A DNA stretch of 64,000 nt from Paralichthys olivaceus (Eukaryota > Chordata > Actinopteri > Pleuronectiformes > Paralichthyidae): NCBI RefSeq assembly GCF_024713975.1, contig NC_091098.1, forward strand, positions 10,202,816 to 10,266,815, written 5' to 3'. Positions 37,681-51,610 of the stretch are shown here, piece by piece. Under the pieces are notes generated by a model, which was given only the letters and a program-made list of their open reading frames with translations, had not been told where the DNA came from and did not search any database. How positions within the stretch are numbered: position 1 is the first letter of the stretch; every line of letters starts with the position of its first letter. The position numbers were made by a program, and so were the translations under genes.

Positions 37681-39059
37681 CACACCCACAAGATTTCACA
37701 CAAATCTCAGAATTTCAGTGGATGAGCTGCGACCATTTAATGTTGTAAAGAGCCAGTGAATCGATGCTGAGCTTCCATGCAGGATTCATATGAGATGAGT
37801 TTACACGATGGAGCATTTGCAAATCATTCTGAGACTGTGGAGCTTTAAGAGGCGGAAACCAGAAGCAAGTCATTTTAAATGTTTTGTGCCAAACGGTACA
37901 TTTTTCTCCCACTAGAAATAAAACTAAAACTTGATAAGATGTATTTTTTTATTAATCTTTCATTATAAAAATGTGTTTTAGGCTGTGTGAGGAACATTAC
38001 AGCCTCAATGAGTTGCTTTCATGACTGTAGACTGTAAACCTTACAGTTCATACAATTTTTTTAGGCCCCAGATTTCCTGTAATCCTGTGATCCCATTACA
38101 TAAAATGAGTAAATTCCTAATTCCGTCCAGTTAAAAGGTTCCATCATTCAGTTGGATTAAATACTGATGCAGTGTAGTCTGAATACCGCCTATTGCTTTT
38201 CATATAACTGTGTGACTCGAACTACTTGTTAAAGTGCAGTTACCTTTTCTCTGTGCATTAATGTAATCCTATTCCAAGTAATGAGGAGCATAACTTTCCA
38301 ATACTGTGTTGTAATAAGACACAGAGCTTACTCCTGGCTTCAATATTGATCCAATTTGGGGTGATTTCCATCTGAGCTCTGGCTGCCGACCAACTCGCCT
38401 GGTGCCAAACTGAGTGGGTGATCGAGGAACCGGAGCCAGAGCTGCACAAAGCTATGCTGATCTGAATATGAATGCAGTTTGACTCACGTCCAGGCAGAAG
38501 CAGGAACTGAACAGGATACAGGGATGAGTGGTGCTTAGAGTCAGATTACAGATTTGGTTTAAAGGTTGATTACCAGTTTTGGTTTGATCTGCTGAGTGTC
38601 TCTTATTGTTATCAATGTGTCTGCAGCAGTAGGAGGGATGTGAAGCAATGTTAAATATGGGGCAGAGGGAAATTATGCACTGATCCAAACGTGTGGTGGG
38701 TGGGTGAGGCAGGAAGAGAGAGAGAAAAATTTGAAAGCAACAAGCATTTTGTACAACGGTTCTGATTTAATTTACGGAGGCTGACTTTTGTGGACTAGTG
38801 TTCTGGAAATAAAATGAATTCAAATAAGAATATAAAACATCACATGTATGTGTATTTCTTTGTTGCAAAAGCAGAGGAGTGGCTATAAAATACAAAACAT
38901 ACAAGGAAAACCAGATTTCAACACAGGGGACATATCTGTAACCAGGGGGCAGATTTCATTTACAAATGAAAGTGCTTCGCAGGCACAGTGCAGTGAAATC
39001 AGAGGGAATTACCGTCCTGCGGATGTAGTTCTCCACCTGCCAGTGCAGTTTCAGTCTAC
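37681..39059. other. Intergenic DNA, no gene recognised
   Basis: Nothing recognised. Confidence 0.5.
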
Positions 39060-39099
39060 ATCAATTTTTTTCCAGACTCCTGAGGTCACAATGACCTTT

Positions 39100-39510
39100 T
39101 ACCACTGAAATCTAATCAGTTAATCTTTGAGTCCCAGTGAAGTTCTTAAGACATTCACAAGGCAATAAATGGGTTTGTGAGATCACAGTGACCTTGACTT
39201 GACCTGTGACCACCAAATTCTAATCAGTTCATTCTGGAGTCCAAGGGAATTTAATGTGAGATGAGTGTCACAGTAACCTTGACCTTTGACCATCTATATC
39301 TAATTAGTTCTTTGAGACCTGTACCAAAGTTTAAGAATTCCCCTCAAGGTGATCCTGAGATGCTGAATTCAAAAGACCATAAACTGTCTAACTGAACATT
39401 TGTAACAAATTTGAAAAATTTCCCTCAAGATGTTTCATGTTCAAAAGAATGGGACGTACAGATTGACATCCAAGAAACATGGCCACTGGCTGTCACCTGC
39501 AAAGAGGCAT
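39100..39510 (+). repeat. Dispersed repeat (family with ...GACCACTGAAATCTAATCAG...), copy 2
   Basis: Internally repetitive: CTAATCAGTT and GACCTTGAC/GACCTTTGACC phrases recur about every 80-90 bp, then CAAATTTGAAAAATTTCCC and GGCCACTGGCTGTCACC. It matches 34010-34270 and a known high-copy fish repeat (recalled). Confidence 0.65.
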
Positions 39511-42500
39511 AAAAAGTCACTGCAACTTTAGTGACAATATATATATTTTTTTTTTCTCAAACTTTAATTTCGCCCATAAAATCTGATTGATCCAATTTGT
39601 TTTATCTTCTATCTAGTGCTATTTTTATCTACATACATGTTTTCTACATGCTGCGCATTTGCACATACATCAGTATGTAGATGTGCTGCTGTATAAAGGC
39701 CATTGTGCCTCTGAAGATATTCTTTGTGATCAGAGCTGTGCAGCACATCAAACTGCATCACTGTCATCAGACAAATTGCAGTAAAGATTTGTTGGTGTGT
39801 TGCTGCTCTGTCCAACATGAAGGTCTGTACCCATGTGTAACTAATTTTCTACCAATCTGGGTTCCTGCACGTCCTGCTGGCTGCCACATACTCCCACTGC
39901 TGCAGAGTGGAACCGCTTTCATGGAAAATGTCACGTACCTTCCAAACACTGTCCCCCTCTTCTCATATGGGATTTATCAATGCACACAGGAGTCAGAACA
40001 CTGACAATGGACAACTGCAACAAAAACCACAGTGTGGTCAAAGCTATATGGACAGAAAGAACATAGTTACGGTAAAAAACATAATGCTTGGTCTGAGATG
40101 GGACATGAAAGTCGGTTGCACAACTTATCCATCTACTTGTCCTGCATTTGCTTACTTTCTGCTTCTTCTGGCACTGATCCATCAATTTAGCACTGGATGT
40201 AAATTTAACATGGCAACATTGACCAATATCAGCACAATCCTGAATGCTGCTGTTGGCTGATTAACTGGCTTTTTCATATATACTTGTATTATATCTGCTT
40301 TAGAAATATAGCATCAGTCAACCTCTGATATACAGGCCAAGTTCTCCGAATCAGTGTTCTCTAGAATATTAAGCAACATGGGCATCTGCTGTATATTAAG
40401 CAGACATGCCCCCAAACTGAAAGCTTTGAACTGCTGCTGGTTTCAATGCAGGGATTAATGAAAAAAAAAAGAATTTCAATAGAATACGTTACCTAACATG
40501 GTAGTGAGTGGCCAGTGAGCCCAGTAGAAGAACATGCTCGCAACAGACCACCACTGTGTGTGTGTGTGTGTGTGTGTGTTTTGGACTCGTCCTGTCGGTG
40601 CACCACACAAACTGGAGATGGCTTCTGCTGGCTCCTCTTACCAAACAATGATAGAAATGTGTCAATCATTGTTTGAGGTGTCGTCCTCCTGGACAGGTTT
40701 CGCACAACAGTTAACATTTGAATTAGCCGAGCAGATCTTATTGATGTGGCTGATGTTGTGTGAATGCTGAGGACGCTTTTAAATTAACACATTTCTGTCA
40801 TATGCATTTGCATACTCTGATCTTAAACCACAGAGCTGTGCACTCAGAAATCAAATAGTGCAGATTAAATAATATGAGACTTTAAGTGTTACATGCCTCA
40901 CAGCTTTTCAACTCTGACGTCTGAGAGAATTATCCAAATTATTGACCGTGTCTTTGGCTTCGTATCATCTGCACCATGCCTCGAAACATTCCGATCACGC
41001 CTGACTGCTCAGCTGGAAACATGGAAAAGCCCAGCAAAAGTGGGTTTTCCTGTGGTTGTTGCCTGCAAGCTCTGAATCTGCATAACAATCAAAACACTAA
41101 CGTCATCATAATGTTATATTCTTAATGTTGTTAAGAAGGTGAACATTGCACACAACACACAAAGAATATTTCACCATGACAGAAGAAAAATTAAGCTCAT
41201 CGAGCTAATTGTCAACCATTATCAATACAAGAAAACAACTTTTTTAGAGAGCCAACATATGCAGGGGGAGAATTTTGAATATTTTGAGATCTGTATATGC
41301 CCAGACAGGTTTTATTCTATTGAAACAGCAGCCTACACTTCTACACAGTTTAACACCTTCAGATCAGACTCTGAAGCTGCCTCACAGAAAACCATTTAAA
41401 GCATGAATAACAATCGCGTTTTTCACTTCTGACATCTTACCATGAAAACATGTCACTGCATTGTAACCAGCATGAATCCAAGCTGGATACAGCCTCTATT
41501 CTCCATGGAGCAGCCGACTACAAACTATCCACAGTCTCTATTCAAGTCTCAAAGGAGTGTGTGGGGTTCTCAAACAAAAAACATTTGATATTTTCTTTTT
41601 CCACATCAGAACCAAATCCCAAACTGTGCTTGAACTGCCGGTGTGCCACACTGGTGCAGAAGCTCCAGCAGTGCTGTGGTCCTGAGCTGGCGGGACAGCG
41701 AGCAGATGTAAAGCCTGGAAGTGATGCTAATGGATTCTGTCCTTGTTTCTGATCCCCCCACCCCCACCACCCATTAGTGTACTCCCTTGCTCTGAATCAC
41801 AAATGCACAGTGGCAGAGTAAACAGAGACCCCTTCACTTTTTGCACATTTTACTGGGTTCCTAGATTTAATATGACATTGATACAATTGCTATTATTTAG
41901 TCTTAATTGCTTTTAAAATTGTGGAAGACCACAGACATAACAGATTTAATCGATTTTTAAATATTGAAATTGTGAGAACGATCCAGTCGAGACGCAGAAC
42001 CTCAGGCTCGTTAAAAAAACAATTTCTGAGAGGTGATTCCAGAAACTCAGCTGGCTGTGCTTGTTTGAGCAATGTTTTAAATTGAAAAAAAATAAGAAAA
42101 GAACAATACCACAAATGTGTCCTCCTTTTCTACTGTCCCCCTGGCACTGGAGACAAAAGTGATATCGGCGCTGTAGACATCTGGTTGTTGAAGCCTCTCG
42201 GTCATCTCTCCCTCATTGGCTATTGCAGGTTTCACTATTACTATTTAAATTTTCTCACTCACTAAGTTGAGATTTACAATTCGAAATCGGGGAGACTCTG
42301 ACTCAGTCTGCAAAATTAAAATTATGTCTGTCAACCCCTCACACTCGGCAACACCCCCACGATTGTCAGAAGGGCTGAATCGACCCGAAATCAGCCTGAT
42401 CTTTGAGAAGTGTCTAGAACTGAACTAGAGTATTTATGTAAAGTTTGGATTTAAATTTGAAATATTCAAAAGCATATTTTCACTTCCTCGTTACGCACCA

Positions 42501-43793
42501 TTATGATTATTGAGTGTAGATTGAACAAAAAGGGCAACTTTATCCATTTGGAGTTATATCTACAACACAATACAGTGTAACACAATTTCCTTATTTAAAT
42601 GATTTAAAAAGATGACTTTCATCTTCAATTTGCAACTTGATCCTAAATTCTTAATGTGGTATTTGGTGCCAGACATTTAACTGTCCAAATGCAGATGAAG
42701 ATCCCTCACTATCTGTCAACTTTACAGCTTTGGATATTTTTTTCTTCCAGTTATGTATGTTGTGGTGCGACGCTGCACAGTGGAGGAGAAAGAAAGTTGT
42801 GGCTGCAGCGAGCTTGGAGGAGGTTGTGTGTTTGTGCAGGGAGCCACCATTGCAGCAAGTTTTTTTTTTTTTTGCTCTGGAAATGTAAAGCAGGCAAAGA
42901 ATGAATAACAAGCTCAGATATTTATATCAGCGCTGCATAATTTCTGCTTCACAAATGTCATCACTCATCTCTCTACATCCCAACTCCTTACTTTCTCTGC
43001 CATCAACACCGCACCTCCTTCACATGATCCCTCTTTCACTCCTCAACCTCTGTCGCTTATCCTTCTTTTCTTCCTCCTGTCTTTTTACTTGTTCTTCCCC
43101 CCCTCCCACCACCACCTTTACACAATCTCCTGCTTTTTGGCTTCTCATTCTCCCTCACTCTTTTTTCATTCTATGATTTAGGTCACTGACTGACTAAAAG
43201 ACTCCACACAGCTGGCCTATAAACCGCTCTGTCCTCCTCTTCAGTCCCCTCCCCTCGTACACACACACATAGACACGCACACATACAGTGATGAATGACA
43301 ATCTGGCCCTGGCAGTAACTGACAGCATCCTGAAACACTTTGTTTATTTGGTCCATCATGTGCATTCATGCTGGTCCTCACACACACTCTTTATTAACCT
43401 CTTCACCAGTATCTCTTTTTGTCTGATTGTCCTTATTTCACTTTTAATAACTCACCTTTTCTTCAACTATCCTATGTTCTGTCACTCATGACTGAGCCAT
43501 GGAAGTACAATGAGAGTGTGTTTGTCTTTTCTCATCTCAAACATCCCAGCTAGAGGAGTTTGATCTTCAGATATCTGCAACATTTACTTCACTTTTTACT
43601 TTTTAATGTTTTCTTAGCTGGAGAAATTCTGAGTGGATTTTGTATTTTTATTGGGTTTTTTTTGTATTTGTTTGCTTTACATCGGTCACAAATTTTACAA
43701 ATTGCCCATGTACGCATCTCTGCTCTACATTTAATTGTGTGGCCACCAGATAAACCACACAGTCACGCATTCATGCATTCACACTCACTGAGA

Positions 43794-43795
<2 letters not shown>
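39511..43795. other. Intergenic DNA, no gene recognised
   Basis: About 4.3 kb with a short GT run (40555-40580). Open frames at 39907-40260 and 41450-41752 were examined; neither has a domain, splice structure or homology I can name. Confidence 0.5.

Positions 43796-43845
<50 letters not shown>
43796..43845. repeat. (AC)n microsatellite
   Basis: About 24 AC units, followed about 90 bp later by a GA-rich tract. Confidence 0.95.
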
Positions 43846-43848
<3 letters not shown>

Positions 43849-43937
43849 GCTTAACAGCATAATCTCTACCCAAATAATTAATGACATCATTTTGGCTATG
43901 ACATTGTTGGCCAGTTGGACGCCAGAGGTAATAAAAT

Positions 43938-44003
43938 GAGAGTGTGTGGCGGAGAGTGGGAGAGAGAGGGAGAGAGAGAGAGAGGAAGAGAGAGAGAGGG
44001 GGT

Positions 44004-44034
<31 letters not shown>

Positions 44035-44075
44035 AGAGTGTGTGTGGCAGAGAGTGGGAGAGAGAGAGAAAGAGA
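43938..44075. repeat. (GA)n-rich tract with poly-G
   Basis: Imperfect GA and GAGG units with a run of ten G residues near 44024-44034. It produces long, low-complexity open frames on both strands that are not genes. Confidence 0.9.
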
Positions 44076-46186
44076 ATAGAACACCAGAACAAAGGAAAGT
44101 TATCTGAGAGACCACAGAGACAAGGTAAAGTAAGGTCAAGAAGTGAAATGAGGAAAAAATACGGAAACATGGTGGATGTGGATGGGGTAAAAGTCTATTG
44201 GTGTTGTAATCATAAATTGAATATATATCATAGCTGCTTTGGTCAGATGAGGTTAGTTTTGACATTACACTGGATCTTAAAACACTCTTAAAGTCTAAAA
44301 TTAAGCCAATATTAGCCTTTATTGACAGTCACAAATTGAACCTGTATTAAATTAACTTTGGTGATTAGTGTTATTGACACATGCAGCAGAAACAGAGCAA
44401 CATTTATATCCTGTTGGCGTCTTTTCACCTCCTGACTGAACCACCTTTGTCCTGTCCGTCAACGATTGCCAAAGTTAACTCTCTGGATTAACAAAGTAAA
44501 CTGTCTGGATTTCAGAGCACATTTTTCACTCTCTCCTTCACATCAGCACATTTATCATCTGACCGATGAACAATACCCAATATCCTTTAACCAAGATAAC
44601 ACTGTGCACGCAAAAACAAACGTTAAACCATTTCTATATATTTTACCCCTGCGATCACACCCTGGCTTATATACTTTTTATAACTCAAAATTCAGTTTTG
44701 CATTTCAAATGTCTAACTTCAGAATAAGTATGTTTTTGTTCTTTTTTTATTACTGTATTCAGTCACATTTTGATTTGTTTGTTGTATTGTTGGCAAGTTT
44801 TTTTTTTAAATGTGCAACTTTAAATTATGAGGAATAAACTATCCCATATTAGTATGTTGAATGGACAAACCCCAGAGTAACTGAACTACATGGATCCAGA
44901 AAACACTTCAGTGTAACACACGGTCTTATCAGCAGCTCAACAAAGAGTAATCTACGATCAACATATGCAGCAACACGTGCCTTTGTTTACATTTCACATT
45001 AGCTAACAGTTAGCTGGCGACTGGCGCTAATGCTAACGCAACAACAGCTGTGGCTTCATGCTAACCTGGAGGTGAGGACACTGCTCGGTGTTAGGATCTT
45101 CACAGGAAACGACAGAATAAGCCAACGCGTACATGGCTTCGTATTGAAGGTATTTAACTGATGTTCCTTCATACTCACGTGTTAGAAAAGACAAAGATCA
45201 TTACTGAACTTGTGTGTGCTGACTTGTGACGCGTTCAAGTGTAGTCGTCTTTGCCATGTACGGTAAACTGAATGAGCCTATTTTTAAAATTACCTTTTGT
45301 TTTCATCAGACATCAACAGCAGTTTAACCTTTAACGTAAAGTAAATAGAATTTCTATAGTATGTTATTGACTGTTGATGCAGATTACGTCATGGCAGAAG
45401 TAAATAGTTTGTCAAACAAGCAGAATACTGCTCTAAACTACTACTGAGCTCTTTTCAACCGAGAGAAAGTTTGTAATGTGCAAGAAAGGTTTGTGAGGCC
45501 TGCCGGGTGCCTCTGTATGGGATTCTGGACAGGAAATGTGAGGAGGCATTTCCTGTGGAAACATCAGGTTTAGAGATATTAGGCAGGAGATGAAAAAAAG
45601 TAACTTGTAAAACTTTACAATGATAGAAAAGTCATGAAAATAGTCTCATTGCAGCAGAGTGAACCCGGGATCAGGACAAACAAACAGCAGGCCGGGGTTA
45701 ATAGACATGGCGAGGAACAAGGAGTACATGGAGCAAAGGCTACAATTGTTAAACTAATGGAATTTGAGTCAAGATTATTTTCATGCTCAAGCATCAGTTC
45801 ACCTGTTTTTGGGGAAATGATTGAAAATGATAAAGTATTTGTACATCTATGTCAGAGTTGGTCAGAAGTAGACAGGACCTTTTATTTGAAGAAACCAGTT
45901 TAAAAGGTCTGAGAGCCGTTCCCTTTTTATAAATTCAAATTGAATGTGAACGAGAGTTTAATGAAGAACTGAGGAACCAGCTGTTAAATCAACAGTTATG
46001 GATCACAGGTGGAGAAGCAGCTCTACAGGAGGGTTTCACCTCTTTTCCTTCCCATAATTCTTTCATCTTTTCATCAAGTGAGGCGCGTCCCCGTGGAGAG
46101 GCGAGACTCATTATTCACACACGCACCACACTGCTTCTAATTCACCCAACCACAACACGTGCCGGGCAGCTGCCACCATATGCCAC

Positions 46187-46188
<2 letters not shown>
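44076..46188. other. Intergenic DNA; a short CpG-containing patch near 45 kb
   Basis: No gene recognised. A patch at about 44990-45200 with GCGCTAATGCTAACGC and several CpG dinucleotides looks like fish promoter-type DNA, but no exon follows that I can support. Confidence 0.4.

Positions 46189-46248
<60 letters not shown>
46189..46248. repeat. (GT)n microsatellite
   Basis: About 29 GT units with one TA interruption. Confidence 0.95.
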
Positions 46249-46250
<2 letters not shown>

Positions 46251-46333
46251 GGGTGGGTTTCCAGCAAGTGGCTCTTCTGTCACTGACTGCCTGTCTGTAT
46301 GTCAGGAAATGCCTGCCCCTCCCTCTCTGCCTG

Positions 46334-46351
46334 TCTCTCTCTCTCTCCCTC

Positions 46352-46387
<36 letters not shown>

Positions 46388-46390
46388 TCA
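46334..46390. repeat. (CT)n / (CA)n microsatellite
   Basis: CT-rich array running into a short CA run; a similar CT/CA compound array lies at 46817-46855. Confidence 0.9.
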
Positions 46391-46814
46391 AACATTCACA
46401 CCCTGTCCCACCTCTGTCACCCTCGCCCCGTGCTGAATATGCATCACTGCTACATCACTTCCAAGCTGGACAGATGAACAGCAGGCCAGAGGCCACCTGC
46501 TGACCTGCCGCTCAGGATCTCCCCACGTTTTTTAGGGGGGTTGTTAGCCGGGTTATCAACAGCCTGTGACCCTCCCCACCACATCCACAACCCCCTCTGT
46601 AACCCCCTGTGGGATGGCTCAACTGTGAGGCAAAGAGACGATGGCAGCAGGCACTTAGTGGGGAGCGATATTTGAGAGGGGGAAAGCAATGAGAACCAAA
46701 AACGACCTGTAAAGATTGTCTCCTTTTGTACTTCTGGCTTTGTCCTCATGTTTATCTGTCTGCCTCTTTGTGTATGTGTGTGTTTCAACCTATGCGCCCA
46801 CCTTTTCTTCTGTC

Positions 46815-46854
<40 letters not shown>

Positions 46855-49254
46855 GCAGTAATCTGCCAGTCTCAGTGTACCCCCTCAACCTTTCTCTCTC
46901 TCTCGCACACACATACACACAAACACTCATGCTTTCACTGACTGTTCCCATGGAAACCCACACAGACAGAAAGCATGCGGGCCCCTGCCTGGAGGCTCGA
47001 GGTAGCGAGGAGACTTCCCGCGAGGAGTCAGCTGGTTATTGATCCTTCGCTACAGAGAGGCTGGCCAACTAGCACAAGCACGCACACATGTTTGCATACA
47101 AAAATACACACGCACACTTGGCACAAAAAATGATCCACTAAACAGGTCCAAGTTTTGCCAAGGTTACTTATCATAAAACCCAACAGTGAACAGGCACACC
47201 ACTGCTTTTAAAATCAGCACAGCAACAGTTAACATGTGTCATCTCTGCTAAATGGTATCGTCCCACCAGATGTATTACTTTTTTAAAGATGTTATCTTAG
47301 TTCAAGGATTTTTTTACAGCTGACACATGAATAAGAAGAAAAAAAAAAGATGTTTGCAGTTTTAAAGATGTAAGAACACACTGGTGAGATCATTCCCAGA
47401 AAATCCAACATGACAACAAACATAATAATGTTCCACCCAGGAAATGCCAGAAAATATCACAGCTGAGCAGTGAACTGAATAATTCCCCAAAGGCTTGTGG
47501 AAATCCAATTCACAGCATATCAGATATTGTGCCTGACATACAGGAAATTGTATAAATGTTGTAGTGCTCCCCCAAGCTGAGCTGAAATTTTGAATATGCA
47601 GATGAAATCCTGTTTTCCACCTCCTCTGATTTAATGTGAACGTGGCGTTGCAGTGTGTCAGACACTGGCATATCTATTTAAACTCTCTTTAGAATGATCA
47701 GTTCAACAATACTCATCATTTTCATCAGCTTAAACACCAAGAAACGTGTACTGTTATTCAAAAAACTGTTGATTTGCTTAATTTACCATGTAATGTTTTC
47801 CATCAGAAAGCTTTTATTTCAGATACAGTCAACGGGCCATAGAAAAACATCTGGTAATTTCAAGCCTGTTAAAACAGTTACATCCGGATGCATTATTTTC
47901 CATTTGAGACAAAAGTAACAGATATTCAGTGTGAATAAAGGCAGCCATTAATGGACCTGACCCACATTACCTCACATAAACTGGGAATAAGATTTTCTCA
48001 TCTAGACCTTCTTGTTTCTGACTCCACATTGAGTGGGGATATTAAAGGCTGCACTCTGAAGTCAGAGTCAATATCATGCAAACATCCTGCCATAAGGTAT
48101 TCATTTGATTTCTGAAGATCACTCCACATGCTGCTCCCATTTGAAATAATAATAATAAAATCAAGCAAGGAAGTTCAGGAACCATCTTCTACTTTTCACT
48201 TTGCAAAAACAACACGTAACTGTCCATGGTGCTGAATAGAAAGAACAGTCCCAAACTAATGATCTAATTAGATAATAACTAATTATCACCACAATCAACA
48301 CAAGGTACTAAATATGTACTATTTAAAAGAAGGTACCCAACATATTCCCTGCATCATCTGATGGTGTTTTTGTCTTTTTTATATTGAGCATTAGCCTCAA
48401 TTGATTTTATAACATCATCTCATTTGGATATTGCATTCAGAAACATTTTCAGATACCTGGAAGGTCCATTTGATCAGTCAATACGACCACTTAACGCTGA
48501 CATGTAAAAATCATTGAGGTTGTTGTTTCCAGAGTAGGTAGACAGAACACCTGTCTCCACAGAAACGTAACACTTAATAGACCTGGAATGAAATGAAGAC
48601 ATATTTATCACTCTCTTCTCCAACAGGGTACAAAGCATGGCTGTAGGGCAAAATCTAAATATACCAAATAGATGAATACAATAGACATACAAATGTAGCA
48701 GGTTGACAAATGTGTTTACAAGGAGCATGTGTAGCCATCCTAAAATAATTGGATTATGTAAGGACATGGTGCTGTGAAATAGGCCGACACCTTCAAAGAC
48801 TGCATCACCATAGACACCTGTCACATTTTAATCTGTTAATGGGAGTTTGATAGTGTGAAATTAGATGATTAAATCACCTAATGTAATTACATAGGCCTGA
48901 ATGAGGTGGCATGTGGATTTTTGTCACTAGATTACCTTTTGCACTATGATGCTTGTGATTGCTATTAAAGAATCACTTTCAGATACAAGCCTTTATGCTT
49001 TTCAACTCTTCATCCGTTTCTCTTCCTCTCCTCACCTCACTCTTTCATCACTTCCCGCTTGTGTCTCTTTTAACTTCTCTCTTCTCTCTTTACCCCTTTT
49101 AAGAGTGCACTTTCATCAAGTCTTTGAATTGTGTGTTAATAGGCATTCGAGTTGTCGTTTTGGGAAAAAAATAGGTGAAACAGCAGTTTTTTCCAATCAG
49201 GACTTAGAGACATTGTCAGGACTGTTTGCTGTGACACTTTAGAGCAGAGCATGA
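46391..49254. other. Intergenic DNA, no gene recognised
   Basis: Apart from short CT/CA arrays (46817-46855 and 46890-46925), nothing recognised. Confidence 0.5.
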
Positions 49255-49500
49255 TCCACCACCAAGGAGGTTATGTTGTCACCCTTGTCAGCAAAATTAT
49301 GCAAAAACTACTGGATTTACTGGGTTACCAGGAAACTTGGTGGAAAGATGCAGTATGCGTCAGGGAAGAACCCATTAAATTCTGGTGTGGATCTGAATCA
49401 GGGGGCAGATTCAGACTTTTCTTTCTTTAATATTGCAAATTTCTCTGGAAATAATTCATGGATCTTGATGAAACAAATCTGACATATTTATGTAATTGAT
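49255..49500 (+). repeat. Dispersed repeat (reverse of ...TTTTTGCATAATC...), tandem copy 1
   Basis: Contains ATTATGCAAAAACTACTGG, GGAAACTTGGTGGAAAG, GGTGTGGATCTGAATCAGG and TCATGGATCTTGATGAAAC. The next copy of the same family follows in the same orientation about 50 bp later. Confidence 0.7.
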
Positions 49501-49544
49501 TTCTATAAAAGTGAGTAATTTGGTACATCTTCATTGAATGTAAG

Positions 49545-49925
49545 GTGCTGTTGAACTCTACTGAGTGTTCTGTGTTTGTCAGAAGGATTGTGCAGGATTA
49601 TGCAAAAATTGCTGGACCAGTTTCCGTGAAACTTGGTGGAAGGATGGGACATGGGCCAAGAGAAAAACGATTTAAGTTTGCTGCAGATGTGGACAAAGGA
49701 AATTTTATCTTGAACATTGCAAAATAGGCAGTTTTTTTAATACCATAAGAGAATAATTCATGTATCTTGATCATCCTTAAGGGACTGATTTGTATGTGTA
49801 ATTTGGTGTGGATCCAAATAAAAAATAATTATTTAAATGTAGTTTAATAAGCAGACTGTTGGAGGTAATTCTTTAAGGGACTGATATTTATGTGTAATTT
49901 GGTTTGGATCCAAATAAAAACAAGA
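49545..49925 (+). repeat. Dispersed repeat, tandem copy 2 with internal duplication
   Basis: Contains GATTATGCAAAAATTGCTGG and GAAACTTGGTGGAAGGATGG, matching the copy before it. Its 3' part is duplicated: 49778-49825 and 49873-49920 share AAGGGACTGAT and GGATCCAAATAAAAA. Confidence 0.7.
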
Positions 49926-51540
49926 TGACAACTATTTAAATTTCATGAGCAGTGTTTTTTTTTAAAAGTGCTTGAATTCCAACTCTCAGCATGAGGAGAA
50001 TAAACCTCTGCTGTCGCCTGAAAAGGTTTGCACTGCAGTTCTTCAAGTTTCAAGCATTACAGGGGCTTGACTTTCTGTTCCTTCCTCACCCTTTCCCTCT
50101 CCCAAATTCTCTCCTACTCATCACTTGCCCTCTTTTTCCAGTCTCTTTCCTCCTCTCACACACACTCTCTCCCTGGTGTGAGAGCCACACATGCTACAGT
50201 AGCTGTCAGTCAGTTTTGTTTCGTGTCTTGTCTGTCCAGCCTCTCTGATCCATAATAAATGGCTCTAAGTGGCACAGCATTCCCTCCCCGCTGTCACTCA
50301 ACACTCTGTCTATTAAAGTTCCTGCTCAGTTTAATTAATCTGACCAGTTGCTCAGAATAAAAAATTGAGGTGGACATGAAGCTGTTACATCCTGAATCTA
50401 AACTCCTATTCACCTCGTCAATTAATAAAAACAACATGAAAAGGTGTTATACTTATTTTCTGAAACTTATTTGTGTCTGTTTAATTAGGCATGCTCAATC
50501 ATTTTGTGTACTTAATTGGAGCAACACAGACAAGCAGTCCCAGATGATTTTGAGTCAGATTTTTATTTGGTTTGACAGCCAGAGCTATTTATAATTCAAG
50601 AGTTTTCAAGGGTACATTTGGGATTCTTCAAGGTCTCAAGGTCTGTGATGTAATCTGCTGCTAGTCTTTCAAAGTGCCAATCAAAATAAATATATGTAGG
50701 CCTTGAGACACTTACAGTTGTCACAGGCAATTTACATCCTGAGCTGCGGATATAGATGTGTGTGTTGTTCAGTTGTTGCTGTGGTTATTGTTTGTGGATT
50801 TGCCAGATTATTTTCTCTTTATTCCTCTGTCTACTAGCAGTTAATTGTAGAATAGCCCACATTGATCTTCTAACAATTATATTCTTCAAATTTACAAATG
50901 AAACTCCATTTACTTGGTAATGAAAACACACTGTATTTGGGAAAGACAAATCCAAATTTCCTCATCACATTTTTCACATCCTCATGTTAATAGAGTTTCT
51001 ATTCGGTGTAATTAAGCGTCCATCTTCCAGAGTAGGAATCAAAATTACTTCATGCCAGAAATTTTCCCCTGGTGCACTCGCTGCTGTCTCGTCCTGATAG
51101 ACCGGAGCCTATTAATACCTCAAAGACATTCAAGGGCGTACAAGGATTAAACTAGTTTTCATATTTTGCAAATGGGGACTGGGAATATTTTTGTAAAATA
51201 TGCTGTGTAATCCCCTCCTCTTGTGTGTTATGTGTGTGTATGTGCGTGTCCAGTTAGTATTGGATATATACTGTATAAGATGCCTATTGTGTTTACAGTA
51301 TTTTTTCCATCAAAGTGTAAATCTATTCTGTAATGTTACAGCTCTATATTTCCAAAGATATCCTCTTTAGCCTTAGAAGAACTGAGATTCTCAGTTTACT
51401 CAACACTTAGAACAAACACCTTTGATCATCAACCTTTTTCAGGTTTTAGCGAAACAAAATCTAAGTTAAAACAATATTTCCTACCTCAGAGAGTAAATTC
51501 TACTCAGTTTGAGAAGAGTTGCGTCGACCATAAAATAAAC
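49926..51540. other. Intergenic DNA, no gene recognised
   Basis: Nothing recognised. Confidence 0.5.
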
Positions 51541-51610
51541 AATTGGCTCCAGTTCCCCTCACAACCCTTCAGGGATAAGCAGTATAGATTATGTATGGGT
51601 GGATGGATAA
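51541..51610 (+). repeat. Truncated SINE 3' end
   Basis: AATTGGCTCCAGTTCCCCTC, then AGGGATAAGCAGTATAGAT and GGGTGGATGGATAA match the 3' end of the SINE-like repeat at 9071-9304. The tRNA-like head is missing. Confidence 0.65.

Noticed and set aside
39907..40260. 117-residue open frame
   Set aside because: The translation has no motif I know and two other frames are open over the same stretch; not enough for a gene call.
41450..41752. Possible exon with several cysteines (LCLNCRCATL)
   Set aside because: No good splice sites at the edges and no family recognised.
43763..44291. Overlapping open frames of 115-164 residues on both strands
   Set aside because: Shadows of the CA and GA simple repeats.
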